From UBA4207 sp964352405 (GTDB lineage: Bacteria; Bdellovibrionota; Bacteriovoracia; Bacteriovoracales; Bacteriovoracaceae): a DNA stretch of 24,677 nucleotides. The position numbers and the translations under genes were made by a program. The notes under the pieces are model-generated. The model did not search any database. It was not told where the DNA came from and saw nothing but the letters and a program-made list of their open reading frames with translations. The stretch lies in assembly GCA_964352405.1 (NCBI GenBank), contig CAYGRY010000040.1, positions 1-24,677 of the forward strand. Reading direction: 5' to 3'. Of this stretch, positions 8,136 to 16,733 are shown in pieces (within the stretch, counting starts at the first letter, position 1; each line of letters begins with the position of its first letter).

Positions 8136-9601
8136 TAGAATGTATAGCTTGTGCCAATTTTTAAGCCAGTATCTTTTGTACTAACTGTTCTATTTGGTGA
8201 CAAAAACTTCGCTTCACCAGAGAGAATCTGAAAGCCACCATTTATGCCAATACTTGGACTGTACTGGTAAGTTGCCCCAGCCTCTAGTTTAAAGTGGGAT
8301 GTCGAATCAGCCTCACCAGTTAGAACAGCCTGTTCTTGTTCAAAGCTTGGATTAAACAGAAATCCTAACTCTAAATAGCCTCTAACATTTTTAACTATTG
8401 GTAACGAGCCTTTTACTCCCGCAGTTAAACCACTAAAGCTAAAGTCTGTGAAACCATCAGTAAGATTCGTATCAAGGCCATAAGTTACTTTTGAATAGCC
8501 AATATAACCATCAACTTGTGGTCCATAAAAGAAGCCCAATGGTAAATATTTATAACCAACGAGTACGGCAACATCAGTGAAGTTTAGTGATTGATCGTTA
8601 TTATTAAGGCTACCTGTTTCCGAGCTATAAGAGCCTGTTTTTTTTCTTATATCGAGTGAAGTCCAAAAGTTTCTTGTGGCCCAAAGTTCAACATGTAAAT
8701 CTATGCCGAAATTGAATCCATCAACCTTTTTAGTTGTACCGTTATTTACACTTACTGATCCATTGCCGACATTGGCACCAATCGACATTAATCCTAGCTT
8801 TCCAAAAGAGAAATCTTCATCGTTAAACTTTTCATCAGCTTTCGTTACGATTTCCTTAGATTTTTTTTGAATGATGACCCAGTCTTCAACCCTCATTTTC
8901 TTAGGTGTATCATACTGAACAACAGAGCCTTGTGACTGAGCATCGGCGACGAACGTAATTCTTCCTGTTCCGATCTTTTCCGTGTCCCAATCTACAATTT
9001 CTTTCAAAAGTGGATGTCTTTTTTTATTAATTGGACGAATAATGAGAATTTCATCTCCATCACGGATTCCATATCCTTTACCAGCATCAATAGTGAATTG
9101 ATTACCAAGAACACCTATGATTCTCGAATCATAGGGAATATTTTTTTCGTAGATATCGAGCCAGTTTTTTATTGTTTGTGCGATGACTGTTATTTCATCT
9201 GTGTCTAGTCTCGTTGATTCAGAAAGATAAACATCTTCACCGTTTTCACCTAAAATTTTTATATCAACTGTGGCACCATTTACGGCCTTATCTATCTTAA
9301 TCTTGATCAAAGAACCTGCTTGCGTTTTTTGTGCCAGCACTTTTAAAACATCAGGGTTTTGAAGATGCTCATCAAGATTTCTTTTATAACTTCCAAGCAC
9401 ATTCAATATTTCTGAATTAGGTCTGTAGTAACACCACTCACTTTCTCTTAAATAGACTTCAACTTCTTGAAAGACTTTAAAACCAATAGCTCCATCGACA
9501 TGATCTTTTACTGGTAAAAGCATGCATCTTCGCTGGCTTAAGCTGGCTTCGGCGACATTTAGGAATAGAAAGCTAAGGATGACGATAAAATATGTTTTCA
9601 T
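8135..9601 (-). CDS. Secreted protein with FlgT-like central domain and C-terminal outer-membrane beta-barrel; function unknown
   Basis: A 488-residue protein that I do not recognise as a named gene. Residues 1-20 are a signal peptide (MKTYFIVILSFLFLNVAEA). About 25-150 looks like an alpha/beta periplasmic domain. About 159-246 (VLGNQFTIDAGKGYGIRDGDEILI) resembles the small beta domain found at the C-terminus of the flagellar protein FlgT. From about 267 to the end, glycine- and aromatic-rich alternating strands finish in TSYTF, with the terminal Phe typical of BAM-assembled outer-membrane barrels. ATG 9601 was chosen because it opens the signal peptide, though AGAAGG directly abuts it; an in-frame GTG at 9637 would add 12 residues. 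It is the first gene of an operon with ligA and radA, an unusual partner for DNA repair genes. The FlgT comparison is by eye. Confidence 0.7.
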   Translation of the reverse strand: MKTYFIVILSFLFLNVAEASLSQRRCMLLPVKDHVDGAIGFKVFQEVEVYLRESEWCYYRPNSEILNVLGSYKRNLDEHLQNPDVLKVLAQKTQAGSLIKIKIDKAVNGATVDIKILGENGEDVYLSESTRLDTDEITVIAQTIKNWLDIYEKNIPYDSRIIGVLGNQFTIDAGKGYGIRDGDEILIIRPINKKRHPLLKEIVDWDTEKIGTGRITFVADAQSQGSVVQYDTPKKMRVEDWVIIQKKSKEIVTKADEKFNDEDFSFGKLGLMSIGANVGNGSVSVNNGTTKKVDGFNFGIDLHVELWATRNFWTSLDIRKKTGSYSSETGSLNNNDQSLNFTDVAVLVGYKYLPLGFFYGPQVDGYIGYSKVTYGLDTNLTDGFTDFSFSGLTAGVKGSLPIVKNVRGYLELGFLFNPSFEQEQAVLTGEADSTSHFKLEAGATYQYSPSIGINGGFQILSGEAKFLSPNRTVSTKDTGLKIGTSYTF

Positions 9602-9701
9602 CCTTCTATAATAGTAGCTACTCTCGCAAAAATACACATATTAACGCAACACAAACGTGGTTTTTCTTTTGCTGTTGCTCTCCATCGTTTATCCTTATCA
9701 C

Positions 9702-10877
9702 ATGCGCCGCGTGAACCTCGATCAATTTAAAAATAAAAAAATAGCACTAGTCCTATCTGGTGGTGTTGTTAAGGCATCTGCCTGGCATCTAGGTGTCGGC
9801 CTTGCACTTGAAGAGCTTGGTTTCTCGCTGGCAAACAATAATTCAGAACCGAGCTCACTTGATATTAAGAACTATGTTGGCTCGAGCGCTGGCGCTTTAA
9901 TTAGCCTATACTTTGCGAGTGGTTTTTCGCCCATGGATGTTATCGAGGCGCAAGTCGATGGCAAGTCCGCAAGAATCAAACCTATCACGTATAAAGACAT
10001 GCTTAGCATTAAGGCTTCGGCCAAACGCCCACCCAAAAGTGAGTTCTATGATGCACTTGAAGGCTTTCCAACTGTATTAAAGAAGATTCTTAACCCATTC
10101 GCTACTCTTCCTGGCTTTTTTACAACGGCAGGATTGAAGCGCTATCTTGATCAGAATGTTATTTCTCATAATGATTTTGCGGGTCTTAAGACTGATCTTT
10201 TTGTTGTAGCAACTCAACTTGATCATTCAAGAAAAGTTATTTTTAGTAAATATAATTATCCAAATCCACATCATGACTCTACTGCTTGTTATTACACCGG
10301 AATTCCAATTTCAGAATCAGTGGCAGCCTCAATGAGTGTTCCACCATTTTATAGCCCTTACCCTATTTTTAATCCGCAAACGAATTTCACAGATTATTAT
10401 ATCGACGGTGAGATTCGCGAAACGTTATCTACTCACGTTGCCATTGATCATGGATGTGAATTTATTATAAGTTCATGGACGCATACGCCCTATCATTACA
10501 TGGATGAAGTAGGATCTTTGGTTAATTATGGTTTACCGGCCATTTGCACCCAAGCTATTTATCTTATGATTCAAAAAAAGATTGTCGCCAATAGGGCCAT
10601 GCGAGCACAATCTGAAGATATTATCGATACTGTTTCTGAATATATGAAAAGCAATAAGTTTGATGAGAAACATCGTAAGAAAATAACTTCTATTCTTGAG
10701 CGTAAATTACATTTTAACCCTAATATTCAAATGATTGATATTTATCCTAAGCATAGTAACTATAGAACATTTTTTAAAAATTCTTTTTCACTAAACCCTG
10801 ACAAACTATCAGAGGTTGTATCATCGGGTTATAAACGCACGATGGAAGTCTTTAGAAATCACGAATGGGAAAGTTAG
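9702..10877 (+). CDS. Patatin-like phospholipase
   Basis: A predicted serine lipid acyl hydrolase of 391 residues. All catalytic features of the patatin fold are visible: the oxyanion-hole loop GGVVK (20-24) in ALVLSGGVVKAS, the nucleophile elbow GSSAG (60-64) with S62, and the dyad aspartate D235 in YIDGE, where the family more often has DGG or DGA. No signal peptide is visible from this start. I prefer ATG 9702, which puts the patatin fold almost at the N-terminus; a GTG at 9657 would add a hydrophobic stretch (VVFLLLLLSIV), and neither has a clear ribosome site. The last 13 bases overlap the lytic transglycosylase gene, so the two form one transcription unit. The substrate cannot be read from sequence; patatins of intracellular pathogens and predators often attack host phospholipids, which is inference here. 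Confidence 0.85.
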   Translation: MRRVNLDQFKNKKIALVLSGGVVKASAWHLGVGLALEELGFSLANNNSEPSSLDIKNYVGSSAGALISLYFASGFSPMDVIEAQVDGKSARIKPITYKDMLSIKASAKRPPKSEFYDALEGFPTVLKKILNPFATLPGFFTTAGLKRYLDQNVISHNDFAGLKTDLFVVATQLDHSRKVIFSKYNYPNPHHDSTACYYTGIPISESVAASMSVPPFYSPYPIFNPQTNFTDYYIDGEIRETLSTHVAIDHGCEFIISSWTHTPYHYMDEVGSLVNYGLPAICTQAIYLMIQKKIVANRAMRAQSEDIIDTVSEYMKSNKFDEKHRKKITSILERKLHFNPNIQMIDIYPKHSNYRTFFKNSFSLNPDKLSEVVSSGYKRTMEVFRNHEWES

Positions 10878-12226
10878 TTTTTCTTTTTTTAATGCCACTT
10901 ACAACTTGGGCACTATCTGTAGAAAACACACTACAAAGTGACACCTTACTTAAACAAGAGATTCTTGTAGACTCAAGCACTTCTGAACCTAAGTCTGTTC
11001 CATTTCAAGATTCAGACATTGAAAAACTTTTAGGTGATCCGGACAAACTTGTCTCTGATGATTTTGCTATTCCTGAATACTTTAAAGATGCCACGACTTT
11101 TTGGTTTGATATCTATACTCAACACCCAAGCAGTCATTCTGTTCTTCACGATAAAGATAATTTAGCACTCGTCTACGATGTTCTTGATTTTAGCTCTGTA
11201 CATAGCAGTGAGTTAAATCAATTCACCAAGTCTGCACTTCAGGTTAAGTATGTTGAGAAAATTGTTTCCCGTTATAAAACAGCTTTTAAGCAATTATCTC
11301 TTGGTAAACCCGCAGGAGAAATCGGCGCAAAGATCAATGAAGCACTTGAGCGAGCAAAAATTAAACTGCCCACAAAAAAGAGACGTAAGAATTTTTATAC
11401 AGAACTTTCAACGGCTTTAAGAGCTCAGACAGGTCAAAAAGATAATATCCAAGCTGGTATTAATTCTTTTGCCGTTTATGAGAAAACCGTTAAGACTTAT
11501 TTTGATGCCTTTGACGTTCCGTGGGAATTAAAAGCAATACCGTTTCTTGAGTCATCGTTTAATGTTCGTGCAAGATCAAAGTTAGGGGCTAGCGGCGTAT
11601 GGCAATTCATGCGCTGGATTGGCGGACACTTCATGCCACTTAATAGACGCCAAGATGGTCGCCTACAACCCTTGATGGCAACAGCTTCAGCACTTCACCT
11701 ACTTAAACAAAACTTGAAGATTCTCGGTCGCTGGGATCTTGCCATTGCAGCATACAATTCAGGTACAAAGCATTTATTAAAAGGTAAACGTCAGCTTGTT
11801 GAAAACAAGAAAGAATTTTCATTGGCTAATATTCTTGAAAACTACGAGCACGATCATATTGGCTTTGCTTCAAAGAATTTTTTTGCTGAATTCTTAGCAC
11901 TTACTCGTGCACTGGCCTATAAGGAAAAGATTTACATCAAACCCAAGGCAAATGATCAAATTATTAATGCCTATGTTTCACTTTGTTCTATTAAGCCTAA
12001 TTGGTTTTTTAAGTTAATGAAAAAGTTCGATGATAATATTATTGAAGAGAATAGGCATTTTGAACGTAAGTATTTTAATCATAGTTTCCCCAGAGGCTCC
12101 ATTCTTTTCACCTCATCGGATCTCACTCCTAGTCGATATATAAAAGTTGAGCCATCGATGATGACGAAGAGATTCCCAAAGAACTGGGAAGTCTTTACTA
12201 AGGGCTACAAGTGTTCAACCAAGTAG
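10865..12226 (+). CDS. MltD-like lytic transglycosylase (SLT family)
   Basis: Cleaves the MurNAc-GlcNAc bond of peptidoglycan to give 1,6-anhydro-MurNAc ends, in the periplasm. The protein has 453 residues with a short signal peptide (MGKLVFLFLMPLTTWA). Residues 20-200 are of unassigned character. The SLT domain lies about 215-350: catalytic Glu E229 in FLESSFN, then GASGVWQFM (241-249) and AIAAYNSG (293-300), the MltD-type motifs. Unlike E. coli MltD, no C-terminal LysM repeats are visible; the remaining 100 residues are unassigned. The ATG lies within the patatin gene (13-base overlap), implying coupled expression. The 3' end overlaps the convergent 559-residue gene by 22 bases. The role could be wall remodelling during growth or, if this is a predator, prey wall digestion. 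Confidence 0.88.
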   Translation: MGKLVFLFLMPLTTWALSVENTLQSDTLLKQEILVDSSTSEPKSVPFQDSDIEKLLGDPDKLVSDDFAIPEYFKDATTFWFDIYTQHPSSHSVLHDKDNLALVYDVLDFSSVHSSELNQFTKSALQVKYVEKIVSRYKTAFKQLSLGKPAGEIGAKINEALERAKIKLPTKKRRKNFYTELSTALRAQTGQKDNIQAGINSFAVYEKTVKTYFDAFDVPWELKAIPFLESSFNVRARSKLGASGVWQFMRWIGGHFMPLNRRQDGRLQPLMATASALHLLKQNLKILGRWDLAIAAYNSGTKHLLKGKRQLVENKKEFSLANILENYEHDHIGFASKNFFAEFLALTRALAYKEKIYIKPKANDQIINAYVSLCSIKPNWFFKLMKKFDDNIIEENRHFERKYFNHSFPRGSILFTSSDLTPSRYIKVEPSMMTKRFPKNWEVFTKGYKCSTK

Positions 12227-13884
12227 GTTGTTGGAGCACAGACCGAATTTAAAATATCAATCGTATCATCCGTATATTTTATTTTGATATTTACTCGCCC
12301 CAACATATCACCCAGAATAAATGCATTGGTTGTAAATTCCGTAGCATCAACTGATACTGTTCCATCTTTGTTGAGATATGATGCATCTAAAAGAAGCGGG
12401 CCTTTTTGTCCTTCTCCGCGCATATCAATTTCAAAAAGCTCTTTATCTTTTGGAAGATTGATCTGAACTAAGCAGTCTTGCTCAAGTCGATCTAGATTAT
12501 GAAAAGCAAGAACTTCATTTAGGTAACCTTGTCCTGGTATAACTAATTTTTCTTGTTGATCATGACCGACAAAGAATGTTGTTCCCAGATGATCGATTTC
12601 TGTATAGCGCCTAGACCCTAATACACCTTCAATAAAATCTAATGAATAGAAGTTTAATGTATCTTGAATGGCCGTATTTTTTTGCCCGAACGGTCTTATG
12701 TTTTTACCTGAAAGAGTCAGCTCTCTTGGAAGTAAAGAGAGAGACTCCATCTCGTATAATCCAAAACTATGAACAGTTGATTCTGTAATAACCGGAAGAT
12801 CGTAAAGAACTTGATCAGCAGCGACGATTGAAATTCTTTGAGATATATTTCTTGAACTCGTCAGGTATCTGATCGTTACATTTCCGGTTTCAACCCCAAC
12901 AAATAAGACGAACCGTGCGCTGTCATCAGCTTCGGACATCTTAAACTCTGAATTTAAGTAGAGTTTCTTATAGTATTTTTTATCTATTTCAACATCAATA
13001 ATATTTTGATCAAGATCGACCATAATAAAGCCACCAGGCACATTGATATCCTGTGATCTTAAAAGGTCTTCCATGCTAGTTATCGATATCATTGGAATGA
13101 GGGATCCATAGGATCCAACTTCTAATGGTAGATCTACTCTTGTTGGAACATAGTCTTTTGCCTGGAATATTCCTGCCATGGCCTGACGCTGTCTTGCCAA
13201 GATATATTCAAAGGTGAATCGACCATTATTAGAATTTTCACTTTGTTCATCAGCAAAGTTTATAAACTCTACATTTTCTAAGTTTGACTCAGATTTATTT
13301 TTATCAATATCAACACCAACAACCATGACATCTAATCGTGCATAGTTTTGCTGATCTTCATTCGTGTTCTTTTTTACTTCTTTAGTTTTGGCCTGGGCCA
13401 ATGCTCTAACCATTTCAATTTCAGATGGCTGCTTCGGTGATACTAAACCTGAGTTTGTTGCAACTGAAACACCAGCACTTGCCTGCATAGAGTACGGATT
13501 TTGAATTTCATCATTTTTATCTGTCGCAGCCTGACCTTGAGTTACATGATCACGCCATATTTCTTCTAAATGATTTTCTTTCGTGTTTTTTGATTGAGGA
13601 ATGACCGTTTTCGTTTCTGCCGTCTGAATAACGATTGGGGCCATTAATTGTTCATTAATTTTTCTAGGACCTTCGTTTCTTCTTGGCACGGTTGCCGGAA
13701 TGACTTTCTTAATTGGGCTTTGGTATTCATTAGCATTCTTGATTGAAGCGATAATATGCCCAACGTCGGTGTAAGCTCCCGCGTGTCTTTCAAATGGCTT
13801 TTCCATCATTGTCTGCTTTTGCATGACAAAAAATGAAATAAAGATTGTGACAGGGAATAGAACTAAGACACCAGATATTTTCAT
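12205..13884 (-). CDS. Membrane-anchored protein of unknown function
   Basis: A 559-residue protein that I do not recognise. Residues 4-21 form one hydrophobic N-terminal helix (GVLVLFPVTIFISFFV), so it is probably anchored in the inner membrane with the rest in the periplasm. Residues about 22-200 are polar and of low complexity, rich in Lys, Gln, Asn and Glu, probably a flexible linker. From about 220 on the sequence has alternating hydrophobic and polar residues suggestive of beta-sandwich domains (FIMVDLDQNIIDVEIDKKYY; GTTFFVGHD; VNIKIKYTDDTIDIL). Two cysteines occur late (EQDC; NSVC). There is no catalytic motif that I can name. It lies downstream of the atp terminator on the same strand, so it needs its own promoter, which I could not identify. 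Its last 22 bases overlap the convergent lytic transglycosylase. Confidence 0.75.
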   Translation of the reverse strand: MKISGVLVLFPVTIFISFFVMQKQTMMEKPFERHAGAYTDVGHIIASIKNANEYQSPIKKVIPATVPRRNEGPRKINEQLMAPIVIQTAETKTVIPQSKNTKENHLEEIWRDHVTQGQAATDKNDEIQNPYSMQASAGVSVATNSGLVSPKQPSEIEMVRALAQAKTKEVKKNTNEDQQNYARLDVMVVGVDIDKNKSESNLENVEFINFADEQSENSNNGRFTFEYILARQRQAMAGIFQAKDYVPTRVDLPLEVGSYGSLIPMISITSMEDLLRSQDINVPGGFIMVDLDQNIIDVEIDKKYYKKLYLNSEFKMSEADDSARFVLFVGVETGNVTIRYLTSSRNISQRISIVAADQVLYDLPVITESTVHSFGLYEMESLSLLPRELTLSGKNIRPFGQKNTAIQDTLNFYSLDFIEGVLGSRRYTEIDHLGTTFFVGHDQQEKLVIPGQGYLNEVLAFHNLDRLEQDCLVQINLPKDKELFEIDMRGEGQKGPLLLDASYLNKDGTVSVDATEFTTNAFILGDMLGRVNIKIKYTDDTIDILNSVCAPTTYLVEHL

Positions 13885-13921
13885 ACTTCTATTGTGCCAT
13901 TGTTTCTCATTGATTCAAGGC

Positions 13922-13952
13922 AAAAAAAAGCCCCCAACAATGTGGAGGCTTT
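13922..13952 (-). terminator. Intrinsic terminator of the atp operon
   Basis: Read on the minus strand, 22 bases after the atpC stop: a stem of GAAAGCC-type pairing (AAAGCC/GGCTTT, one mismatch, then CCA/TGG) around a 6-base loop, followed directly by a run of eight T (complement of 13922-13929). This is a textbook Rho-independent terminator and separates the atp operon from the 559-residue gene downstream. Confidence 0.9.
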
Positions 13953-13974
13953 CTTGATTAATTTGATCTAGCAA

Positions 13975-14400
13975 TTACTTGCGATTCTTTTGCTCTTTAG
14001 CAAATTGAATACGAAGTTTTGCTCTTTCAGCTTTACGGTGAAACTTAAGATGATCTTCTTCATCTAGGGCTTCGTTCGCAAGCTTGTCTTCAGCAAATTT
14101 AAGCGCACGAGTTGCTCTGTCTAAATCAATTTCATGTTGCTCTTCAGAAGTATTAGAAAGAATAACAATTTTATCTTCTAAGACCTTACAAATTCCATGA
14201 GTCACAGTGAAGTGACGATCTGGATCGTCAGCTCCACCAAAAATAGACAACATGCCAGTTGAAAGCTGAGTTACAACATGAGTGTGATCAGGCAAAACGT
14301 TAATTTGTCCGCGAGATGTTGGAATCAAAAGAGCCTGCGCAGGAATTTTTCTTGCGACTGCTCTACTTGGTGTTAAAACATCTACAGTAAATTGTTTCAT
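13975..14400 (-). CDS. atpC: ATP synthase F1 epsilon subunit
   Basis: Central-stalk subunit that binds gamma, contacts the c-ring and can inhibit ATP hydrolysis through its C-terminal helices. It has 141 residues, the normal length. The N-terminal beta-sandwich shows the typical pattern (FTVDVLTPSRAV, then GQINVLPDHTHVVTQLSTG at about 31-49), followed by the two-helix C-terminal domain from about residue 90 (IDLDRATRALKFAEDKL). The tail KEQKNRK is strongly basic. AAGGAA lies 6 bases before the ATG. It is the last gene of the atp operon, 16 bases after atpD and just ahead of the terminator. Confidence 0.95.
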   Translation of the reverse strand: MKQFTVDVLTPSRAVARKIPAQALLIPTSRGQINVLPDHTHVVTQLSTGMLSIFGGADDPDRHFTVTHGICKVLEDKIVILSNTSEEQHEIDLDRATRALKFAEDKLANEALDEEDHLKFHRKAERAKLRIQFAKEQKNRK

Positions 14401-14416
14401 ATCAGTTCCTTAATTA

Positions 14417-15835
14417 TTAAGCACCCTGAAGCTTTTTCGCTTTCTCGTAAACATCTTGCAGTCCACCAACAAGGTAGAAAGCTTGTTCTGGTAGGTTGTC
14501 ACACTCACCATTAAGAATCGCTTTAAAGGCAGAGATCGTATCTTCGATTTTCACGAATTGACCTGGGATACCTGTAAACTGCTGAGCAACGAAGAATGGC
14601 TGAGACAAGAACTTTTGTACTTTACGAGCTCTTGCAACAATCAATCTATCTTCTTCAGAAAGTTCATCCATACCAAGAATGGCAATGATGTCTTGTAGTT
14701 CTTTATAACGCTGAAGAATCTGCTGAACACCACGTGCAGTTGAATAGTGTTCTTCACCAAGAATATCCGGAGATAGAATTGTTGAAGAAGATGAAAGTGG
14801 ATCAACCGCGGGGTAAATACCAAGCTCAGCAATTTGACGTGAAAGTTCTGTTGTCGCGTCCAAGTGAGCAAATGTTGTAGCAGGAGCTGGATCGGTATAG
14901 TCATCCGCAGGAACGTAAACGGCCTGAATAGATGTAATCGATCCATCTTTTGTTGAAGTAATACGTTCTTGCATCACACCCATTTCTGTACCAAGTGTTG
15001 GCTGGTAACCAACGGCAGAAGGAATACGACCAAGAAGAGCAGAAACTTCTGAACCAGCTTGAGTAAAGCGGAAGATATTATCAACGAAGAAAAGAACGTC
15101 TTGTTTCTCTTCATCACGGAAATATTCAGCAACTGATAGACCAGTTAGAGCAACACGTGCACGGGCACCAGGTGGCTCGTTCATCTGGCCATAAACCAGA
15201 GCTGTCTTATCGATAACTCCTGATTCTTTCATTTCATAATAAAGGTCGTTACCTTCACGAGTACGCTCACCAACACCAGCGAATACAGAGAAACCACCGT
15301 GTTGAGTAGCGATGTTGTTAATAAGTTCCATAATCAAAACGGTCTTACCAACACCAGCACCACCGAATAGACCAATCTTTCCACCTTTTAAGTAAGGAGC
15401 AAGAAGATCGATAACTTTAATACCAGTAAAGAATGGCTCAAGTTTCGTTGAAAGGTTTTCAAACTTTGGAGCTTCACGGTGAATACCGTAAGACTTTTTC
15501 GTGTTGATTGGACCGCATTCATCAATTGGCTCACCAACGACGTTCATAATACGGCCAAGACATTCACGACCAACTGGTGCTTGAATTGCTTTGCCTGTAT
15601 CGATTACTGCGATACCACGAGAAAGACCTTCTGTAGCATCCATCGCAATTGTACGAACAACGTTGTCACCTAAGTGTTGAGACACTTCAAGAACGAGGTT
15701 GTTTGCTTTATCGCTGATAACTTTATTGGTTAAAGTTAGAGCGTTATAAATTGCAGGAATTTTTCCTGATGGAAACTCAACGTCAACGACTGGTCCCATC
15801 ACTTGTTTTACAATACCTTGATTTTCGACAGACAT
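14417..15835 (-). CDS. atpD: ATP synthase F1 beta subunit
   Basis: Catalytic subunit of F1, which makes ATP at three sites per enzyme. It has 472 residues, the standard length. Walker A is GGAGVGKT (158-165) with K164. GERTREG (189-195) holds the catalytic glutamate E190. LLGRIPSAVGYQPTL follows the Walker B strand (VLFFVDNI), and DELSEED (390-396) is the lever that contacts gamma. An AAGGAG ribosome site precedes the ATG, the strongest in the operon, which fits the need for three copies per complex. It lies 10 bases after atpG. Confidence 0.98.
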   Translation of the reverse strand: MSVENQGIVKQVMGPVVDVEFPSGKIPAIYNALTLTNKVISDKANNLVLEVSQHLGDNVVRTIAMDATEGLSRGIAVIDTGKAIQAPVGRECLGRIMNVVGEPIDECGPINTKKSYGIHREAPKFENLSTKLEPFFTGIKVIDLLAPYLKGGKIGLFGGAGVGKTVLIMELINNIATQHGGFSVFAGVGERTREGNDLYYEMKESGVIDKTALVYGQMNEPPGARARVALTGLSVAEYFRDEEKQDVLFFVDNIFRFTQAGSEVSALLGRIPSAVGYQPTLGTEMGVMQERITSTKDGSITSIQAVYVPADDYTDPAPATTFAHLDATTELSRQIAELGIYPAVDPLSSSSTILSPDILGEEHYSTARGVQQILQRYKELQDIIAILGMDELSEEDRLIVARARKVQKFLSQPFFVAQQFTGIPGQFVKIEDTISAFKAILNGECDNLPEQAFYLVGGLQDVYEKAKKLQGA

Positions 15836-15845
15836 TCGTATCTCC

Positions 15846-16715
15846 TTAACCGTTCAGGGACTCAGCACCTGACACAACTTCAATTAGTTCAGTTGTGATA
15901 GCGGCTTGTCTCAATTTGTTCATTTTAATTGTTAGCGTTTTAATAGCGTCTTTACAGTTTCCTGTAGCATTATCCATCGCTACCATTCTCGATCCGTGTT
16001 CTGCGGCCACACCATCTAATAAAGATGTAAACATACTTGTTATGTAGGCTTCTGGAATAAGTGAATCTAAAATTTCACTTGGACTTGGATCGTATTTGAA
16101 GTCAAACGGGAACTTTTCTTTAAGTTCCGCTTTTTCACTTTGATCTAGAGACATTGGAAGAACTTGGCGAATTGTCGGAGTAAAGCTAATCGCTGAGTTA
16201 AACTTGTTGAATGCAACAAGTACTCTTCCGATTTCGCCTTGCTTAAACATTGCACCTAGTTCATTTGCAATTGTCTGAACCTCAGCAAATGTCGCGTCAC
16301 CCTTTTCAAAAGTATATGACTTACCGACATTAACTTCGTTCTTAATAAGATCACGCACTTTGCGACCAATGAAGTTAACTTTAATATCAAGATCACTTCC
16401 AGCAACAAACTTACGAACTTCTTTTGCTAATTGAGAGTTATAACCGCCACACAGTCCTTTGTTGGCAGAAATTACTAACAGTAGCGTTCTTTTGTTTTCC
16501 TTGTTTTCAACTAAATAATCATGGTTATAGTCGTTAACAAGAGCTGAAATTGTCTTAATTGTTGTCTCTAATTCTTCAGAGTAAGGGCGCGAGTTTGTGA
16601 TCGCTTGTTGAGCCCTTGCAAGTTTAGAAGCAGAAACTAACTTCATGGCCGACGTAATCTTAAGAGTACTTTTAGTACTCTTAATTTGTTTTTTTAATTC
16701 TTTGATGTTGGCCAT
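15846..16715 (-). CDS. atpG: ATP synthase F1 gamma subunit
   Basis: The rotating central shaft that couples proton flow to ATP synthesis. It has 289 residues, typical length. The N-terminal helix MANIKELKKQIKSTKSTLK is followed by ITSAMKLVSASKL, and the C-terminal helix ends in the hallmark ITTELIEVVSGAESL (about 273-287); both form the coiled coil in the alpha3beta3 bore. Codons 11-19 contain a tandem KST repeat encoded by a perfect 11-bp inverted repeat (16660-16684), described separately. It starts 18 bases after atpA; AGGA precedes the ATG. Confidence 0.97.
   Translation of the reverse strand: MANIKELKKQIKSTKSTLKITSAMKLVSASKLARAQQAITNSRPYSEELETTIKTISALVNDYNHDYLVENKENKRTLLLVISANKGLCGGYNSQLAKEVRKFVAGSDLDIKVNFIGRKVRDLIKNEVNVGKSYTFEKGDATFAEVQTIANELGAMFKQGEIGRVLVAFNKFNSAISFTPTIRQVLPMSLDQSEKAELKEKFPFDFKYDPSPSEILDSLIPEAYITSMFTSLLDGVAAEHGSRMVAMDNATGNCKDAIKTLTIKMNKLRQAAITTELIEVVSGAESLNG
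16660..16684 (-). repeat. Perfect 11-bp inverted repeat inside the start of atpG
   Basis: TTAAGAGTACT and AGTACTCTTAA are exact reverse complements separated by only three bases (TTT). In the atpG mRNA this would fold into an 11-bp stem beginning about 31 bases after the start codon, just beyond the footprint of an initiating ribosome. It encodes the repeated KST residues of gamma. Whether it affects translation is unknown. Confidence 0.6.
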
Positions 16716-16733
16716 CTTTAAATCCTAGTGTTC

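Noticed and set aside
9602..9701. Divergent promoters between the beta-barrel gene and the phospholipase gene
   Set aside because: Promoters must be near here, but no -35/-10 pair with acceptable spacing could be picked on either strand; AT-rich matches such as TAATAT lack a partner.
12216..12230. CAACC-AAGTA-GGTTG inverted repeat at the convergent ends, considered as a bidirectional terminator
   Set aside because: The stem is only 5 bp and no T-run follows on either strand; it lies across coding ends and is probably chance.
13885..13920. Promoter for the 559-residue gene (TTGAAT ... CACAAT)
   Set aside because: The -10-like element ends only about 6 bases before the start codon, which would leave no leader or ribosome site.
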